Assembly: GCA_916048095.2 (NCBI GenBank)
Contig: OU696577.1
Coordinates: forward strand, 2,110,001 to 2,174,000
Origin: Sacculina carcini
Lineage: Eukaryota > Arthropoda > Thecostraca > Sacculinidae
Length of the DNA: 64,000 bases
Reading direction: 5' to 3'
How positions within the stretch are numbered: the stretch's first letter is position 1; each line of letters opens with the position of its first letter. The notes under the pieces were generated by a model. That model ran no database searches. It saw only the letters and a program-made list of their open reading frames with translations, and was not told the DNA's origin. Positions 11,758-24,107 of the stretch are shown here, piece after piece. A program made the position numbers and the translations under genes.

Positions 11758-12703
11758 CGAGGGGCAAGTGAAAAATAAGGTTGCTAACGCTGTACACTCG
11801 CCACGCCAGATGCTAGGTTAAATCAGGCAACACCGCCTTGATTGTTGTTCCGTCCACTCCATTCCCACTACCGGGAGCGATCGCTGCGACGCTCAGTGCC
11901 GGACTAACAGCCATCCGCGATGAAGACTGCAATCGCAGTCACCGCCAGGTGTGAAATCCGTTCAGTGATTCGATTTTTAAACGCGCAGAAGCTAAAACCT
12001 ATTGAAATTCATAGACAAAGCCAGCATCAGCGTCCAACACGTCCGCAAATGGTGCAGGGAGTTCTCCCAAGGACGCACAGACGTCCACGACGAGCAAAGG
12101 AGCGGGAGGCCATCGAAGTCTGATTCGCCGGAGGTCCGACGAAGTCGTGGCGAAGATTGAGCGCATTCTCCTCGAGGATCGGATAGTAACACTTCGGGAG
12201 CTGGCTGACCAGGTTCCTGAGGCTTGTGAAAAAACCATCGACAACAATTTGACCGAAAGACTTGGTTATCACAAGGTGTGTGAGCGGTGGGTCCCGCGCA
12301 TGCTTTCGGAAACCCCCAAAGACAATATGCGTCAAATGTGCCCAGGAGTCCCTTTGAGAACCCGTCGAGAATATCAAATAATCCAAAGGACCCCATTATT
12401 ACGGAAGATGAAACGTGGTGTTACTACGTTATTGAAGCAGCACTTAGGTGGACAACGCTTCAATAAAGATGAAGATGTGAAGGAAGCGGTCAGCAAGTTC
12501 ATCGACGGCCTAGCGGCGGAGATCTTCGAAGAGGGGCTTCAGAAGTGGATAACTCGTCGGAAAAAATGCGTAGAAAAATCTGGTGACTATGTAGAAAAAT
12601 AATTTAAAGTATATGTTTTCAGATTGTATACTAATATATGTCAATAAAAATGTCTTGCAAACTTGCAAACATTTTGGGAACCATATTTTTTACTTGCCCC
12701 TCG
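11758..12703 (+). mobile_element. Mariner deletion derivative, copy 2
   Basis: Essentially identical to the element at 6035-6980, in the same position of unit copy 2 with the same TA flanks and ends. It arose by segmental duplication, not by independent transposition, because the flanks are shared. Confidence 0.93.
11920..12602 (+). pseudogene. Broken mariner transposase, copy 2
   Basis: Same frameshift and same catalytic-domain deletion as the copy at 6197-6879. It cannot encode a functional transposase. Confidence 0.9.
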
Positions 12704-13523
12704 TATTTTTCAAATGCTATTTTTGTTGCACATATACAGTACGTTAAAAAAAATTATCTTATCATTTACGTATAAATCTGCTCTATACATCAAACTATTG
12801 CACATGTTTGTTCTATATTGGCATTGATAGAACTCCAACAAAAAATGAAGCGTTTTTGTGATCGATAAAAGATTGGCAACTGAATTTTCGACCCTGAAAT
12901 AGTTTTGGTCATTAAGGACACCCTGAAAATGATGGGGTAGAATTTTGGGTTAAAATATGGTCTTAATGGCCGTGCTCTACGGCTCTGCCAATTCTCATAG
13001 CTGCTTCGCTGTGTGCAGTCAAATTTAGTACATTACAGCTAAAACATTTATCAATAATTTGTAAGAAAGTGCATACAAACTTATTTCGATCAACCTAAGC
13101 TAATATAGCTTGTCATATTCAAACTTACCTTGTCAAACATGAACAAACATAATGCAATCTACTATAAAACAGTTTTCACCAGATATGGATGAGTAAGTGA
13201 CAGTTGGTATATAGCCGGGAGGAAGATACTCACTCCTATACATGCAACACTGATGTACAGTCCAGTAAACAGCTTCATACTTGTAATGTATCAAACACAC
13301 ACACGCACAGGTTATAACCCGCACAATCAGGATGTAAGTGAATCAAATTAGAAATTAAGTTGCCTTATAATAGTGCATGTTTAATAGTGCCTTATAATAG
13401 TGCATGTTCCAGTCACCTAATCGGACAAGATCATGACTTTCAATCGATTCTGTATTCCTTCAGTTATTTGAGATTAAAACAGCAAATATGTGTACGTATT
13501 GACTCACACATATTGAATAACTG

Positions 13524-13833
13524 TGGTGTAATCGTGTGTAGTGAGAGAGAGTGCGTGTGTGTGAAGTTGTTTCGGTGTGTGTGTGTGTATTCGTTTGTGA
13601 ATTGTCCATGCCCCGCAGCGGCGAGTGAATGAACGGCTCGCCGCTGATTGGCTGTTGCGGCGGGTGAGGACTGTGTGCGCGTATGTGTGTCCGTGTGTGC
13701 TCCCGTGTGACACGGTGTGAGCGTAGAGTCCTGTTTTAGCTGCGGTTGTGGCGTGACGACTTGTAGGCGCGCGTGGGGCAGTGATGCCCGCGCGCGTCTG
13801 TCTCTAATATATTTTAGTCTTTTTGTGTTTTAC
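13524..13833. mobile_element. Foldback-family insertion, copy 2
   Basis: Counterpart of 7801-8110 in unit copy 2 with the same AATAACT flanks. One difference is visible in the right arm (GTGATGCC here, GTGATGTC in copy 1). Confidence 0.75.
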
Positions 13834-14498
13834 AATAACTTTATACAACAAATACTTTTTGTCTAACCAATATAATAACTATTGCAAATGTGTTGTTTTT
13901 GATATACGCGGCCTTTTGATCAGCCTGTAATACTAGGATAGTCAGAAATGCCACTCAAATGCAACCATAATTCAATGTGTTGAGCAGTTTTTGTGTCGCC
14001 CCATGAAAGGTCGCCCGGGGCGAACCATCACCCCCCATATCCCCCGCGCTACGCAAATGGAGGGGAGAAATATACTCACGCACTAGATGCCGCATTGTCG
14101 ACACGCCACAAGTAAATATACGCCATTGTTCCACAAGCCATTAAAACCTGGAATCAACGGCACATTTCTTTCGTGCAAGTTTATTTAAAATATAATATAA
14201 TATTAATTTGTAATATCAATTTCATTTTGCATTTCGACAACATGTATGCGTATATTGCAAGCGAATACAAGAAGTAAATATACTGGATTTTCTATTATTT
14301 AATCAATAGAACAGCGCACTAAATAAGCAAGATTTTGAAAGGCTGCCATGTTTTCAATCATTTTCACATAAAACCGTAGATGTCGATCATTAAGCCCACC
14401 TGACCATTGAGCCTATGCCAATTTTCAGACCTGATATACTAGGTTTTTAGTAGCACGGTCCAATAAGCCCACCCAAAACGGGAAATTTTATCCGGTAG

Positions 14499-14506
14499 TA
14501 CTCGTA
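14499..14506. other. Mariner excision footprint, copy 2
   Basis: TA CTCG TA at the s2 position of unit copy 2, identical to 8776-8783. Confidence 0.7.
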
Positions 14507-15310
14507 TTTTTCAAATTCCCATATGTTGCACATGTACAGTACGTTGATAAAAATTATTTAATCATTTACGTATAAATCTGCTTTTTACATCAAACTATTG
14601 CACATGTTTGTTCTATATTGACATTGATAGAACTCCAACAAAAAATGAAGCTTTTTTGTGATCGATAAAAGATTGGCAACTGAATTTTCGACCCTGAAAT
14701 AGTTCTGGCCATTAAGGACACCCTGAGTATGATGGGGTAGAATTTTGGGTTAAAATATGGTCTTAATGGCCGTGCTCTACGGTTCTGCCAATTCTCATAG
14801 CTGCTTCGCTGTGTGCAGTGAAATTTAGTACATTACGGCTAAAACATTTATCAATAATTTGTAAAAAAGTGCATACGAACTTATTTCGATCAACCTAAGC
14901 TAATATAGCTCGGCATATTCAAACTTACCTTGTCAAACATGAACAAACATAATGCAATCTACTATGAAACAGTTTTCACCAGATACGGATGAGTAAGTGA
15001 CAGTTGGTATATAGCCGGGAGGAAGATACTCACTCCTAAAACTCCAACACCGATGCACATTCCAGTAAACAGCTCCATACTTGTGATGTATCAAACACAC
15101 ACACACACACGAACACACACGAGTGCAGCACTGGCCAACGCACGCATTCACTTTTTGTACGAATGAAACCTCATAGCAAACGCATCATAGTACATGAAGA
15201 AATATGTGCATATGAGCTTGCGTGTTTGCGTGGTTGCTGTGTGTATGTTATATACACATGTATGTACGTGTGTGTGTGTGTGTGTGTATATGTGTGGCAT
15301 GCAATATGAT

Positions 15311-15480
15311 ACAAAGTGAACTGTACGCTGAAACCAGGGTTTGTTTGGTTTAAACCATTTGGTTTAAGCCATGGTTTAAGCCATGGCTTACACCAGGGCT
15401 TGAAAAAAACCGTTTTTTTAGAAAAAAACAAAAAACCATTGTTTATTTTGGTTTATTTGGTTTTGTACACTTTGCACACA
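15311..15480. repeat. GGTTTAAGCCATGGTTT palindromic repeat
   Basis: Several copies of the words GGTTTAA and CCATGG in alternating orientation, followed by runs of A and T with AAACCG/CGGTTT-like symmetry, make a locally self-complementary segment. It recurs at about 27670-27810. Such termini are common in degenerate DNA transposons, but I cannot place it in a family. Confidence 0.45.
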
Positions 15481-15722
15481 CAAATCAAAAAAAATTGTAC
15501 CATGCTATTTAGTGTATAGTTAAACATATTTTTTGTATCACTTACCAAGAGTTTTGTAAATATATAAAAAAGAGAAAAATAAAACCATAAAAATGTACAC
15601 ACAGGATCTTAAATTTCACCTTGTAGCATCTATAGGCAACGGAAGTTTTAAACCGCTTCCAATTGCGAAAGCAGTCGATTTTAAACACCCACATATGTTT
15701 GCAAAGCTCAAACCAAATACCT

Positions 15723-16298
15723 AGTGGCCTTATTTATGAAAAACTAGTGACTAAAAATCTTTTGTCCATGGAGGTAAATTCATGTTTGTTTTCAGAGTAA
15801 ACACAGATTTTTTCAACTCAGAGGTCTCTAAAAATAGTGTTTTTCATAGAAACTCAAATGTTTTGTCGTAAATATTTAGGATTTCTCATAAATACCAACT
15901 ACAATGTTTCCCCAGCAAAAACCAAAAATGTTAATAAAAATGTTTCCCATATCGTGCAAACCCATAGAATCATACCAAAAAGTAATATTTATGAAGATTT
16001 AAAACTGTATTAATGAACTCAATTACTAATTCTGAAAATACTTGATCATTCTTATATGAGAAAAATCATTTCTGTCAAAAAAAAACAATTGGATTTGGTT
16101 TTTGCTAGGGAATCACTGTAGTTGGTATTAATGAGAAATCCTAAGTATTTACGACAAACATTTGAGTTTCTATGAAAAACACTATTTTAAGAAACCTCTG
16201 AGTTTAAAAAAAGCTGTGTTCACTCTGAAAACAAACATGAACTAACATCCATGGACAAAACGATTTTTAGTCACTAGGTTTTCATAAGAAAGGCCACT
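15723..16298. mobile_element. 576-bp foldback element
   Basis: Starts AGTGGCCTTATTTATGA and ends TTTTCATAAGAAAGGCCACT. The two arms, each about 200 bp, are imperfect reverse complements (for example GAAACTCAAATGTTTTGTCGT against ACGACAAACATTTGAGTTTC), around a non-palindromic centre with AAAAATGTTTCCC. It is a non-coding foldback DNA transposon remnant. The second copy at 28065-28639 arose by segmental duplication. Confidence 0.7.
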
Positions 16299-16700
16299 TA
16301 TTTAAACTCGTTCTTCTTGTGTAGTAGTTCAGAAATGTAACACTATCAAAACAATGAAACATTCTGTCATCTCTATAATTATCTATAATTCCAGATTAAT
16401 GCTTCCGCTAAAGCAGCATATGCATATAGTTGGCATAACATGATATTGCAGCCCATATGCTTATGCAACTTGAAATTAAGCCAATTAAATTACTCAGTAA
16501 AATTTAGTCGTTTACTCAGTAAAATTCACGTTCAGTTGTAAATTCAGTCGTGTTCCCAGTAGCAATTTAACCGCCCGTCGTGCGGAACAATTCAGTTGTA
16601 AATATTGAGGACAATATAGCCTTTCTATTCAGTATCATGTGATCTACACAATCATTCTACACCCATACACACACATGCGCACACACACACACTCACACAC
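16299..16700. other. AT-rich spacer with a CCCGTCGTGCGG fragment
   Basis: A fragment of the CCCGTCGTGCGG repeat family lies at about 16571-16596. Duplicated TTACTCAGTAAAATT words at 16490-16530 are reduced in the D2 copy. No gene is seen. Confidence 0.4.
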
Positions 16701-16707
16701 ACACTTG

Positions 16708-16863
16708 CACACAGACCATCGGTGTGATGGGGCGCCCCTGGACGACTTCATCAAGCTCCTGGGCGGAAGAATTGGTGGGAGCGTTCAGGGGAGCCGCGAG
16801 AGACGGCCTGACATTTGGCAGCGAATAAGCCTGGCCGTCATTCGTGGCTCCATTACACTGTAG
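16708..16863 (+). other. Short coding-like GC-rich segment of unknown origin
   Basis: About 50 codons following CA repeats are GC-rich against an AT-rich background and end in TAG at 16861-16863. The translated segment has the words DDFIKLLGG and RRPDIWQRISLAVIRG. It recurs in D2 (about 29020-29177) with amino-acid changes (D to E, G to S). It looks like a terminal coding scrap, possibly of a mobile element, but I do not recognise the family. Confidence 0.3.
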
Positions 16864-16999
16864 TGTTGTGAATATGTGTTACGCGTTTGTAAATATATTT
16901 GTTTGTGTGTCAAAAAAACTTGCACACACATACACACACACGTACACCTAGTGAACTAAATGAAGCGAGTGTGAATAACACATATATGAGCACATACAA

Positions 17000-19090
17000 T
17001 ACACACTGTTAGTTATACTAAATACGACACTCGCACACTCACACACACACGCTCTCTCGCTCACAATACACACTAACATATTAGTTACTCGTTCATCGAA
17101 AACATTTTCCGTGTTGAGTCCAGTATGTACATGATTGAAAAATATATGTTAGCCATTTATATTTGCTGAATTGTTTTTATGCTTTTCAAAGTGTAAGTGA
17201 TTAATTTAACAAATATATGTCGTTTTGGCGTTCGTTGCAAATGCGTTTTGGCCCAGTGCTCAACGGTCCGGTGAAACGAAAATGTTTGAAAGCCACTGAT
17301 ATAGCCGATTCCTTTGGATGTCTGACACAAATTGATATAACGGGTTTTTTGGTGAATAGCTGGCATGCTTGATGGTCGGCATATACTGCATGAGGCGGAT
17401 GTTGCTCAGCAATTTCCCGGATGTGACCAAATGAACTTCGTTAAACTGGACTCCTAGGTAAAAATGGACTCGGCACCAACTGGTAGTATCCTGCAGTTGT
17501 AAGCGTGTGCGTGCGTGTCGAATTTTGTCGATGAGGAAACACTGCAAACCAGCACAGTATGTGATATTTGTCGTTTCCATGTTAAATCATGGGAAATACA
17601 AATATCAGGGAAAATGTGAACCGATAAACCAAGATGAACATCGTGTATATTCCAGTACATGCTACTTTGTACAATAATAACTAATTATCCTCCAAATCAG
17701 ATCAGAAACCGTTATGCGATGCAGCTCCATTTCGTGTTGTGCATGCTGTATATCCAGTTTTGTGCTTATGAGCTGAATGTATGGTCCCCTCATGTCATCA
17801 CAGGCGACTGTTGACATTGGCTATGAGCGCTACCACTCCTGCACTGATGCACGGCAAAACTCTCAATGAACCTGTGCTATCTACACCAGGGGTCTCGAAC
17901 ACGCGATGACTCAAATGACTACAGAAGTTCCATCACAACTACCGCTCTACTTGATACAGCTTGTTACGCTTGATTAACAATATTAGGTTTCGGTGACTTT
18001 AGGCCTGTCGTGAATTAACAGAAACCAATCTGGACCCAGCCCAGCCTAATCTAAGGTGATTTAACTGATTAGTTTGTGATCACAAAATGACTTGATTCGA
18101 TCATAGATTCGATTCGATACGATTTGAAGTTGCAATCAGAAGGTTGAGATTATTTACGCCAGGGGTCCCAAACACGCGGTTCACTAATCATTTTCTCGCA
18201 GCCCGCCAATATGGTATAGAAGCCAAACCGTAAAACAGATAAATTCACATTTATTGTATAATACGTGTTTCGCTTCTAGCCTGTGAGGCGTATGTAGGCT
18301 AGTATATAGACATGTCTTTCATCACGTTCACGCTAAGATCACCGGAAGATTGAAGATCTGGACATAGAGGCCTGATGTCCTGCGCCCAGTAAGAACAATA
18401 TATTACATACAACACCGCAATCACTCAGTTTTTATAGTGCATGAAACCCATCTATTGCGCACTGGTTTCTAACAATACTCAATTTATCATACCTTATATA
18501 CTTCTGCACAGTTAAAACCAAAGCAAAACAATATTATCACTAGCACTAGAATATAACAGACTTCGGCGACCAATTTCTCTCAAATACGAAAAATGTTCGG
18601 ATGATATGGTTCACTTCGCGCAACCAAAATGTTTTTACATGAATCACAATCCTGTTTTTGAGAATAGCAATAATAACAACAATAACCTGCAACATATACG
18701 ATCACTGGATGATGAGAATATGAAATATCAGCGTCACATATACGAAAGATGAGACGTTCAGCAACATCTTTACAAATTTAACGAAAGTATTCCGCGGAAC
18801 ACGTGAAATATTTCAAATCAATATTGTCTGAAGTGATAAGATCAATATTGCCTGAAGAAATCAATATTGCCTGATGAAATCAATATAAATAAAAATGATT
18901 CGATGTGATATTATCACGATATTAGCACGATAATCCCAACTCATTGGCACAATACTTCGTGGTCTCACAGAGCGCATATGTTGTGTGATATGTTAAATGA
19001 TACACAGCCAAAATGTCTCAATTTGTACAATTTGTTAGCGGGTACGCCAAGTGGTTGACGAGTAGTAGCTGACAGAATAATGGACCAAGG
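17000..19090. other. Repeat-derived DNA without recognised gene
   Basis: Minus-strand open frames at 17157-17660 (up to 106 codons) show no recognisable domain. CAGGGGTCTCGAACACGCG near 17887 and CAGGGGTCCCAAACACGCG near 18163 resemble hAT-like termini. Repeated ATCAATATTGCCTGA words lie at 18820-18890. The whole stretch recurs in D2. Confidence 0.4.
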
Positions 19091-19747
19091 AGGGTGGGAC
19101 AGACAGACAGACACACACACAGAGGATCTGTTTTATATATATAGATAGACTAGCATATAAGCCCGCACGTCGTGCGGAACAATTAAGTAGGTTATGTAAT
19201 GAATAAATTAGGTAGGTTAGGTAAGGCTAATATATACAATTCTGTTCGTGACCACGAAAGTGTTGACGTATCACCTGGAAGGCCCTCGTGCATCACTAGT
19301 GGTACGAGTACCAAAAGTTGGCGACCACTGCTCAAAAGTCAACTGTAATTGTGCATAAGCCAAAAACTTGTGCAAAACATAAACTTGTGCATAAACTTTA
19401 AGCATGCCTTCTAGCTTGTGGTCAACCTAGCATTATCGCCCGTTGTGCGGAGCGATTCTTAAAATGGAATTCATATTTAATTCATAAAAATATAGCAAAT
19501 TAAAAAATAAAGGTAAACTCATATAAATCTTAATCAATTGAAATGTATAAATTTAATTATTTCTATTTTAATTTTGACAAAATAGTACCATCAATCCGCC
19601 TCATATTTAAACCCGCCCGTCGTGCGGAACAATTCCTACTATTAAATTTATATTGAATTAAAAAAAGAAGGAATACAAATTAAAAAGAAAAAAGTAAACC
19701 AATTAAAAGACTTATCTAACAAAAAAGTATAAAGGTGAATATTTTTG
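19091..19747 (+). repeat. CCCGCCCGTCGTGCGG interspersed repeat family, D1 cluster
   Basis: One element ends at about 19096-19146 with GGACAGACAGACAGACACAC, GAGGATCTGTTTTATATATA and TAGAT. Immediately after it come segments starting ATAAGCCCGCACGTCGTGCGG (about 19157), CGCCCGTTGTGCGGAGC (19437) and ACCCGCCCGTCGTGCGGAAC (19612). The head word follows the tail word directly, so elements are arranged head to tail. No coding sequence is visible. Confidence 0.6.
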
Positions 19748-20421
19748 GAGGAGGCTTTCTCGCAGAACAATTTGAAGAAATTTAAGGCCAAAGTAAATGA
19801 AATGCTACTGAAAGAGCGGAATTGACTGTTGAGTCTTATTAATTGTTTATTTATTCATATTTTTTGTTATTTATTCATGCTTATTGTTATGTATTTTCTA
19901 TTTATTTATATTTATTCTTATTTTACTCTCTATTTATTACTATTTATTATTGGTTGTTGATATTTATTAAATTATACTTTTACTCAGTGTTGGCTGTTGT
20001 TTATTGAATCATATTTATTGTTGTTGCTGATTATTGAATCATATTTATTGTTGTTGCTGTTTATTGAATCATATTTATTGTTCTTGATTGTCATTTATTA
20101 CTTATTTATTAATATTCATTCTTATTTATTGATGGTTGGTATTTACTGAATCACATATTTATTGTTGATTGTTATTATTTATTGAGGAACGTGGGCGGAG
20201 TGACATTATGGATTGTTATCGGATGATGGTTTATTATTTATTGTTATTTATTTATTATTTTCTTTCCAACACTCTTTCTAGACTTTTTTCTTTTCGAAAT
20301 CTCTTTCTCTCTGAATCTCTTGGGCGCTTCCGGTACATGGGCTCACCTTAGGGTGGTAATAGTGCTTGCACTCTTCCCATGCTACTGGATTTGCCTGTAA
20401 TTAATAATAATAATAATAATA
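19748..20421 (+). mobile_element. LINE 3' end with internal minisatellite and (TAA)n tail
   Basis: Begins in degenerate C-terminal reverse-transcriptase coding (TTCTCGCAGAACAATTTGAA), continues with a 3' UTR containing 30-bp repeats built on TTTATTGAATCATATTTATTG (about 19990-20110), and ends TTGCCTGTAATTAATAATAA. The same sequence lies inverted at 47.08-48.02 kb, where the coding end is intact. It is 5' truncated, as non-LTR retrotransposons usually are. Confidence 0.8.
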
Positions 20422-20427
20422 ATCGCC

Positions 20428-22260
20428 TCTGTCTAACCGGTCCCAACCGTATCTGGTGATACGCGTCAGCCAAGTGGATCTTCGAAAATCCGAAACTTCC
20501 GTGAAGCTTACTGATCAGCTCTTCTGCAGTTGGTAGTGGCTGCCTGTGGGGTTCCAACTGCGGATTCACCGTAGCGGAATAGTCACCACATACCCTGATT
20601 GATGACTAGGCATTCCCCTGCTTTCTGATGGGTACTACTGGGGTACCATAGTCATTGAGCTGAATGGGCTCCCATATGCCCTTCTTGATACCAACTTCGT
20701 AGATATGGGATAAATCGTCTTGCATGTCAAATGGAACCGTTCTGGGCTTTCGGAAGACTGGTTCCGAATCGGTTTTGAATTGTATCAGCAATTCTACATC
20801 CTTCAGGCAAGCAAGTTCGTTACTGAACAGTTCATTGTATTCAGCACATAAGTCATGACAGTTTTTCCACATTAGTCATGACAGGTTGAATCCCTTCAGA
20901 AAGGGGATTCAGTGCAGCGTTTTCATCCACTTTGTAGACAGAAAGATCGGTGTCAGGTCTCTGACTGAGATGGTGCACCACTTCATCCACCGAGATCTTC
21001 ATTGCTGCGATAGCATCTCTGCCCAACAAGTTCAGTCCACTGACATCCGACACAATAAAAGGAATTTGACATACAACACCAGCTTCCGTCCTCACTTGGC
21101 TAACAAAACGGCCCAGAATTGGCATCTCATGTTTTGAAGCCGACTCATAACGAGCCTGAACTGGTTGTAAGGATGATTTCCCGAGTTTCATCCAGTTATC
21201 TCGGCTTAGAAAATTTCCGCCAGCCCCCGTGTCCAATTCCATAGTGCACATCGTACCATCTATCTCGACAATCCACTTCCAGCTTGGGAACTCTCACATC
21301 ATCCACTGAGACACGATTGACAATCTCTTCTTTGGAGATTTTCTCCACTGAAGCCCTCGAGCTCTCCTTTCTTCGGCAGACCACCTCCAAATGTCCCTTC
21401 TTTTTACAAAAATTACATTGCGCATTGATGTGACGACAGACATTGGTCTTATGTCCATTCTTGCCGCACCTGTAGCAGTGCACACTGAGGCTAGTGCTGG
21501 TACGTGAATCTGCTGATCTTGAACGCTGCTTGCTTGGCTTCTTCTCATTCACCGCATTAACTGGCTTAGCGCTACCATATACCGTCTCTTTAGCGACTTG
21601 CGCTGCCTCCTCGACTTCAGCTGCGGCCTGAATTGCCTTAGCAAACGTTAACCCCTCGTCCTTCATCTTGAAAAGAGACTTCAGAACTGCCTCATTTCCG
21701 ATAGAGCATATAAATCTGGTCCGCATTGCTTCATCTTGTGGATCTGTAATTGCTGATAAGTTGCATGTTGCTGCATCCTAACGGATGCGGGCTGCCAACT
21801 CCTGTACCCTCTCTCCCGGCTTGCGCTTATTGTCGCTCCAAAATTTGTAGCGCTCCATGATGACAAAACGCCTGGGATCGTATTGATCTGCCATGTAATC
21901 AGTGATCTCGTTAATGGATAAAGAGTTGATCTCTTTTGGAGGACTTTCCTGAGCAGCAAGATTTGCTAGGAGTTTGTAAGTTATAGGCGACTGATTTGTT
22001 AGGAACACCTTTGCTTGCCTATCTTCAGGAATTGAGTTAGCAGCCAAAAAAGTACAAAACCTGGTCCAATAATCTGCCCAAAGTTCGGAAGTTGAATCAA
22101 AGGCAGTGAAAGATGGAGTGGCTGCGGTTGTACTTGCATTTGAGCACTGAGTGAAAACCTGCACCAATGACCTCATCTGTTCTTGGTGTTCAAGCATCTG
22201 CTTTTGCCGGCTTTCCATCTGCTTCTGCATTAACCTTAGCAATTCTGCAACTTCTGCCAT
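20428..22260 (-). mobile_element. Truncated Ty3/gypsy-like retrotransposon (gag, protease, start of RT)
   Basis: On the minus strand: a gag-like region (from ATG at 22260), two CCHC zinc knuckles (CYRCGKNGHKTNVC and CNFCKKKGHLEVVC), an aspartic protease with LDTGAGG, and the beginning of reverse transcriptase with YGTPVVPIRKQ and GDYS…HRQPLP. The element stops inside RT where it meets the (TAA)n tail of the LINE. The RNase H and integrase regions and LTRs are absent from the window. Confidence 0.88.
20428..22260 (-). pseudogene. Decayed gag-pol reading frame
   Basis: An in-frame TAG at 21778-21780 interrupts gag. The frame changes near 21260-21290 between the zinc-knuckle region and the protease, changes again near 20860 between protease and RT, and a further in-frame TAG lies near 20605-20608 just before the RT motif VCGDYS. 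One of the frame changes could be a natural gag-pol frameshift, but with the stops and the missing 3' half the copy is dead. Confidence 0.85.
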
Positions 22261-24107
22261 TTTCGGAAGAATTTTATTCTATGCAAGTGCATAGTGATGA
22301 ACGTGCATAGTGAAAAACGTTGCATAGTGATGCATGAACATGGCCAATCGCCCCCAAAATTCAGCCCCTCATCCCTCCTAAATGAATTCAGCTCCACCAC
22401 CAAGTCACCTAATCGAAGATCATTACTTTCAAAACATCCTTCTTTCATTCAGTTATCTGATATTAAAACATCACATATAAAACAGCATATTTATAAATGC
22501 CACTCGGACATAACGATAATTCAACGTTTACAGCAGCTCTTGTGAAGCCTCTTAAAACGTGCCGAGACACACAGAGCAGCCCGCCCGCACCCCAATGCTA
22601 CGCCACTGAACACAAGATTGTTGTCACCAGCTCAAAACCAAGAATAGAAGGAAAAAATACACTTGGTTTTCAACTCGGCTAGACACTCTTTATTTCTCAT
22701 GTCACACTTACGTCACAATATGCTGCATACAAATACAAAACCATTCGCGAACATGGACACTTAGCAAATGACATAGCAAATATAGTTATTATCAACAAGG
22801 GTATGCTCTACCAATAATTTCTAAAAGTTGTGCTGCTTTCGGTGATGGTCATTTCACCGGCTGAGGCGGTGGATGTGAAGTGATGGCGGAGGCTCATTCA
22901 CCGGCTGACCAAAGAAAGTCCGGATTCTGTACACAATGAAAAAACAAACACCAAAAATTAGCACATCTATTTTTGGTATAGCACAACACAAACACACACA
23001 CTCAAACATGAGGTATGTGAATTTAGCTGTATGTTTGTGTGTGTGTGTGTCCGTCTAGCATTCATGACTTAGATTATGAGGGGTATGAAGGGTTCATTAC
23101 CCTCCGAAAAATTGTCTGAGGCTGAATATGTAATTATACCCCGCAATAGTTCTACTGAATTGTCGTGACGCATCACGAAAATAACGTTTTTGAAACAAAA
23201 TGAGAACTACAGTTTGGTAGTACAACACACACACACACACACACACACATGCACACACACAGGGTATAATGCGCACAATCAGGATGTAAGTGAATCAAAT
23301 TAGAAGTCAAGTTGCCTTATAATAGTGCATGTTTCCAGTCACCTAACGGACAAGATCATGACTTTGAATCGATTCTGTATTCATTCAGTTATTTGAGATT
23401 AATACAGCAAATATGTGTACGTATTGACTCACACATATTGAATAACTTTATACAACGAATACTTTTTGTCTAAACAATATAATAACTATTGAAAAAGTGT
23501 TGTTTTTGATATACGCGGCTTTTTGATCAGCCTGTAGTACTAGGATAGTCAGAAATGCCACTCAAATGCAACCATAATTCAATGTGCTCAGCAGTTTTTG
23601 TGTCGCCCCATGAAAGGTCGCCCGGGGCGAACCATCACCCCCCGTATCTCCCGCGCTACGCAAATGGAGAGGAGAAATATACTCACGCAGGAGATGTCGC
23701 ATTGTCGTCATGCCACAATTCATAATACGCTTTTGCTCCATACAAAATTGAAGCCTGGAATCAACGGCACATTTTTGACGTGCAAGTTTATTTAAAATAT
23801 AATATAATATTAATTTGTAATATCAATTTCATTTTGCATTTCGACAACATGTATGCGTATATTGCAAGCGAATACAAGAAGTAAATATATTGGATTTTCT
23901 ATTATTTAATCAATAGAACAGCGCACTAAATATGCAAGATTTTGAATGGCTGCCATGTTTTCAATCATTTTCACATACAACCGTAGATGTCGGTCATTAA
24001 GCCCACCTGAACATTGAGCCTATGCCAATTTTCAGTCCTGATATACTAGGTTTTTAGTAGCACGGTCCAATAAGCCCACCTAAAACGGGAAATTGTATCC
24101 GGTAGTA

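Larger units (their letters stand above)
9464..15185. repeat. 5.7-kb tandem unit, copy 2
   Basis: Head-to-tail copy of 3715-9463 with a shorter CA array (10832-10898) and few substitutions, for example near 10248, 13784 and 14518-14537. Its right neighbour (15186 onward) also follows unit copy 3, so copy 2 carries the ancestral right border. The junction shares the 7-bp word CATAGTA. Confidence 0.92.
9970..19747. repeat. 9.8-kb segmental duplication, copy D1
   Basis: Sequence from 9970 to 19747 recurs at 22313-32064 with about the same order and very few differences, mainly small indels and microsatellite changes. It includes most of unit copy 2 plus the 15.2-19.7 kb repeats. The right border is where D1 runs into a LINE fragment (…ATATTTTTG then GAGGAGGC) while D2 continues with CTTTTATTTGG. 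Confidence 0.9.

Noticed and set aside
17157..17660. Minus-strand frames of 68-106 codons, duplicated at 29471-29974
   Set aside because: Duplication explains their recurrence; no recognisable motif and ordinary AT-rich composition.
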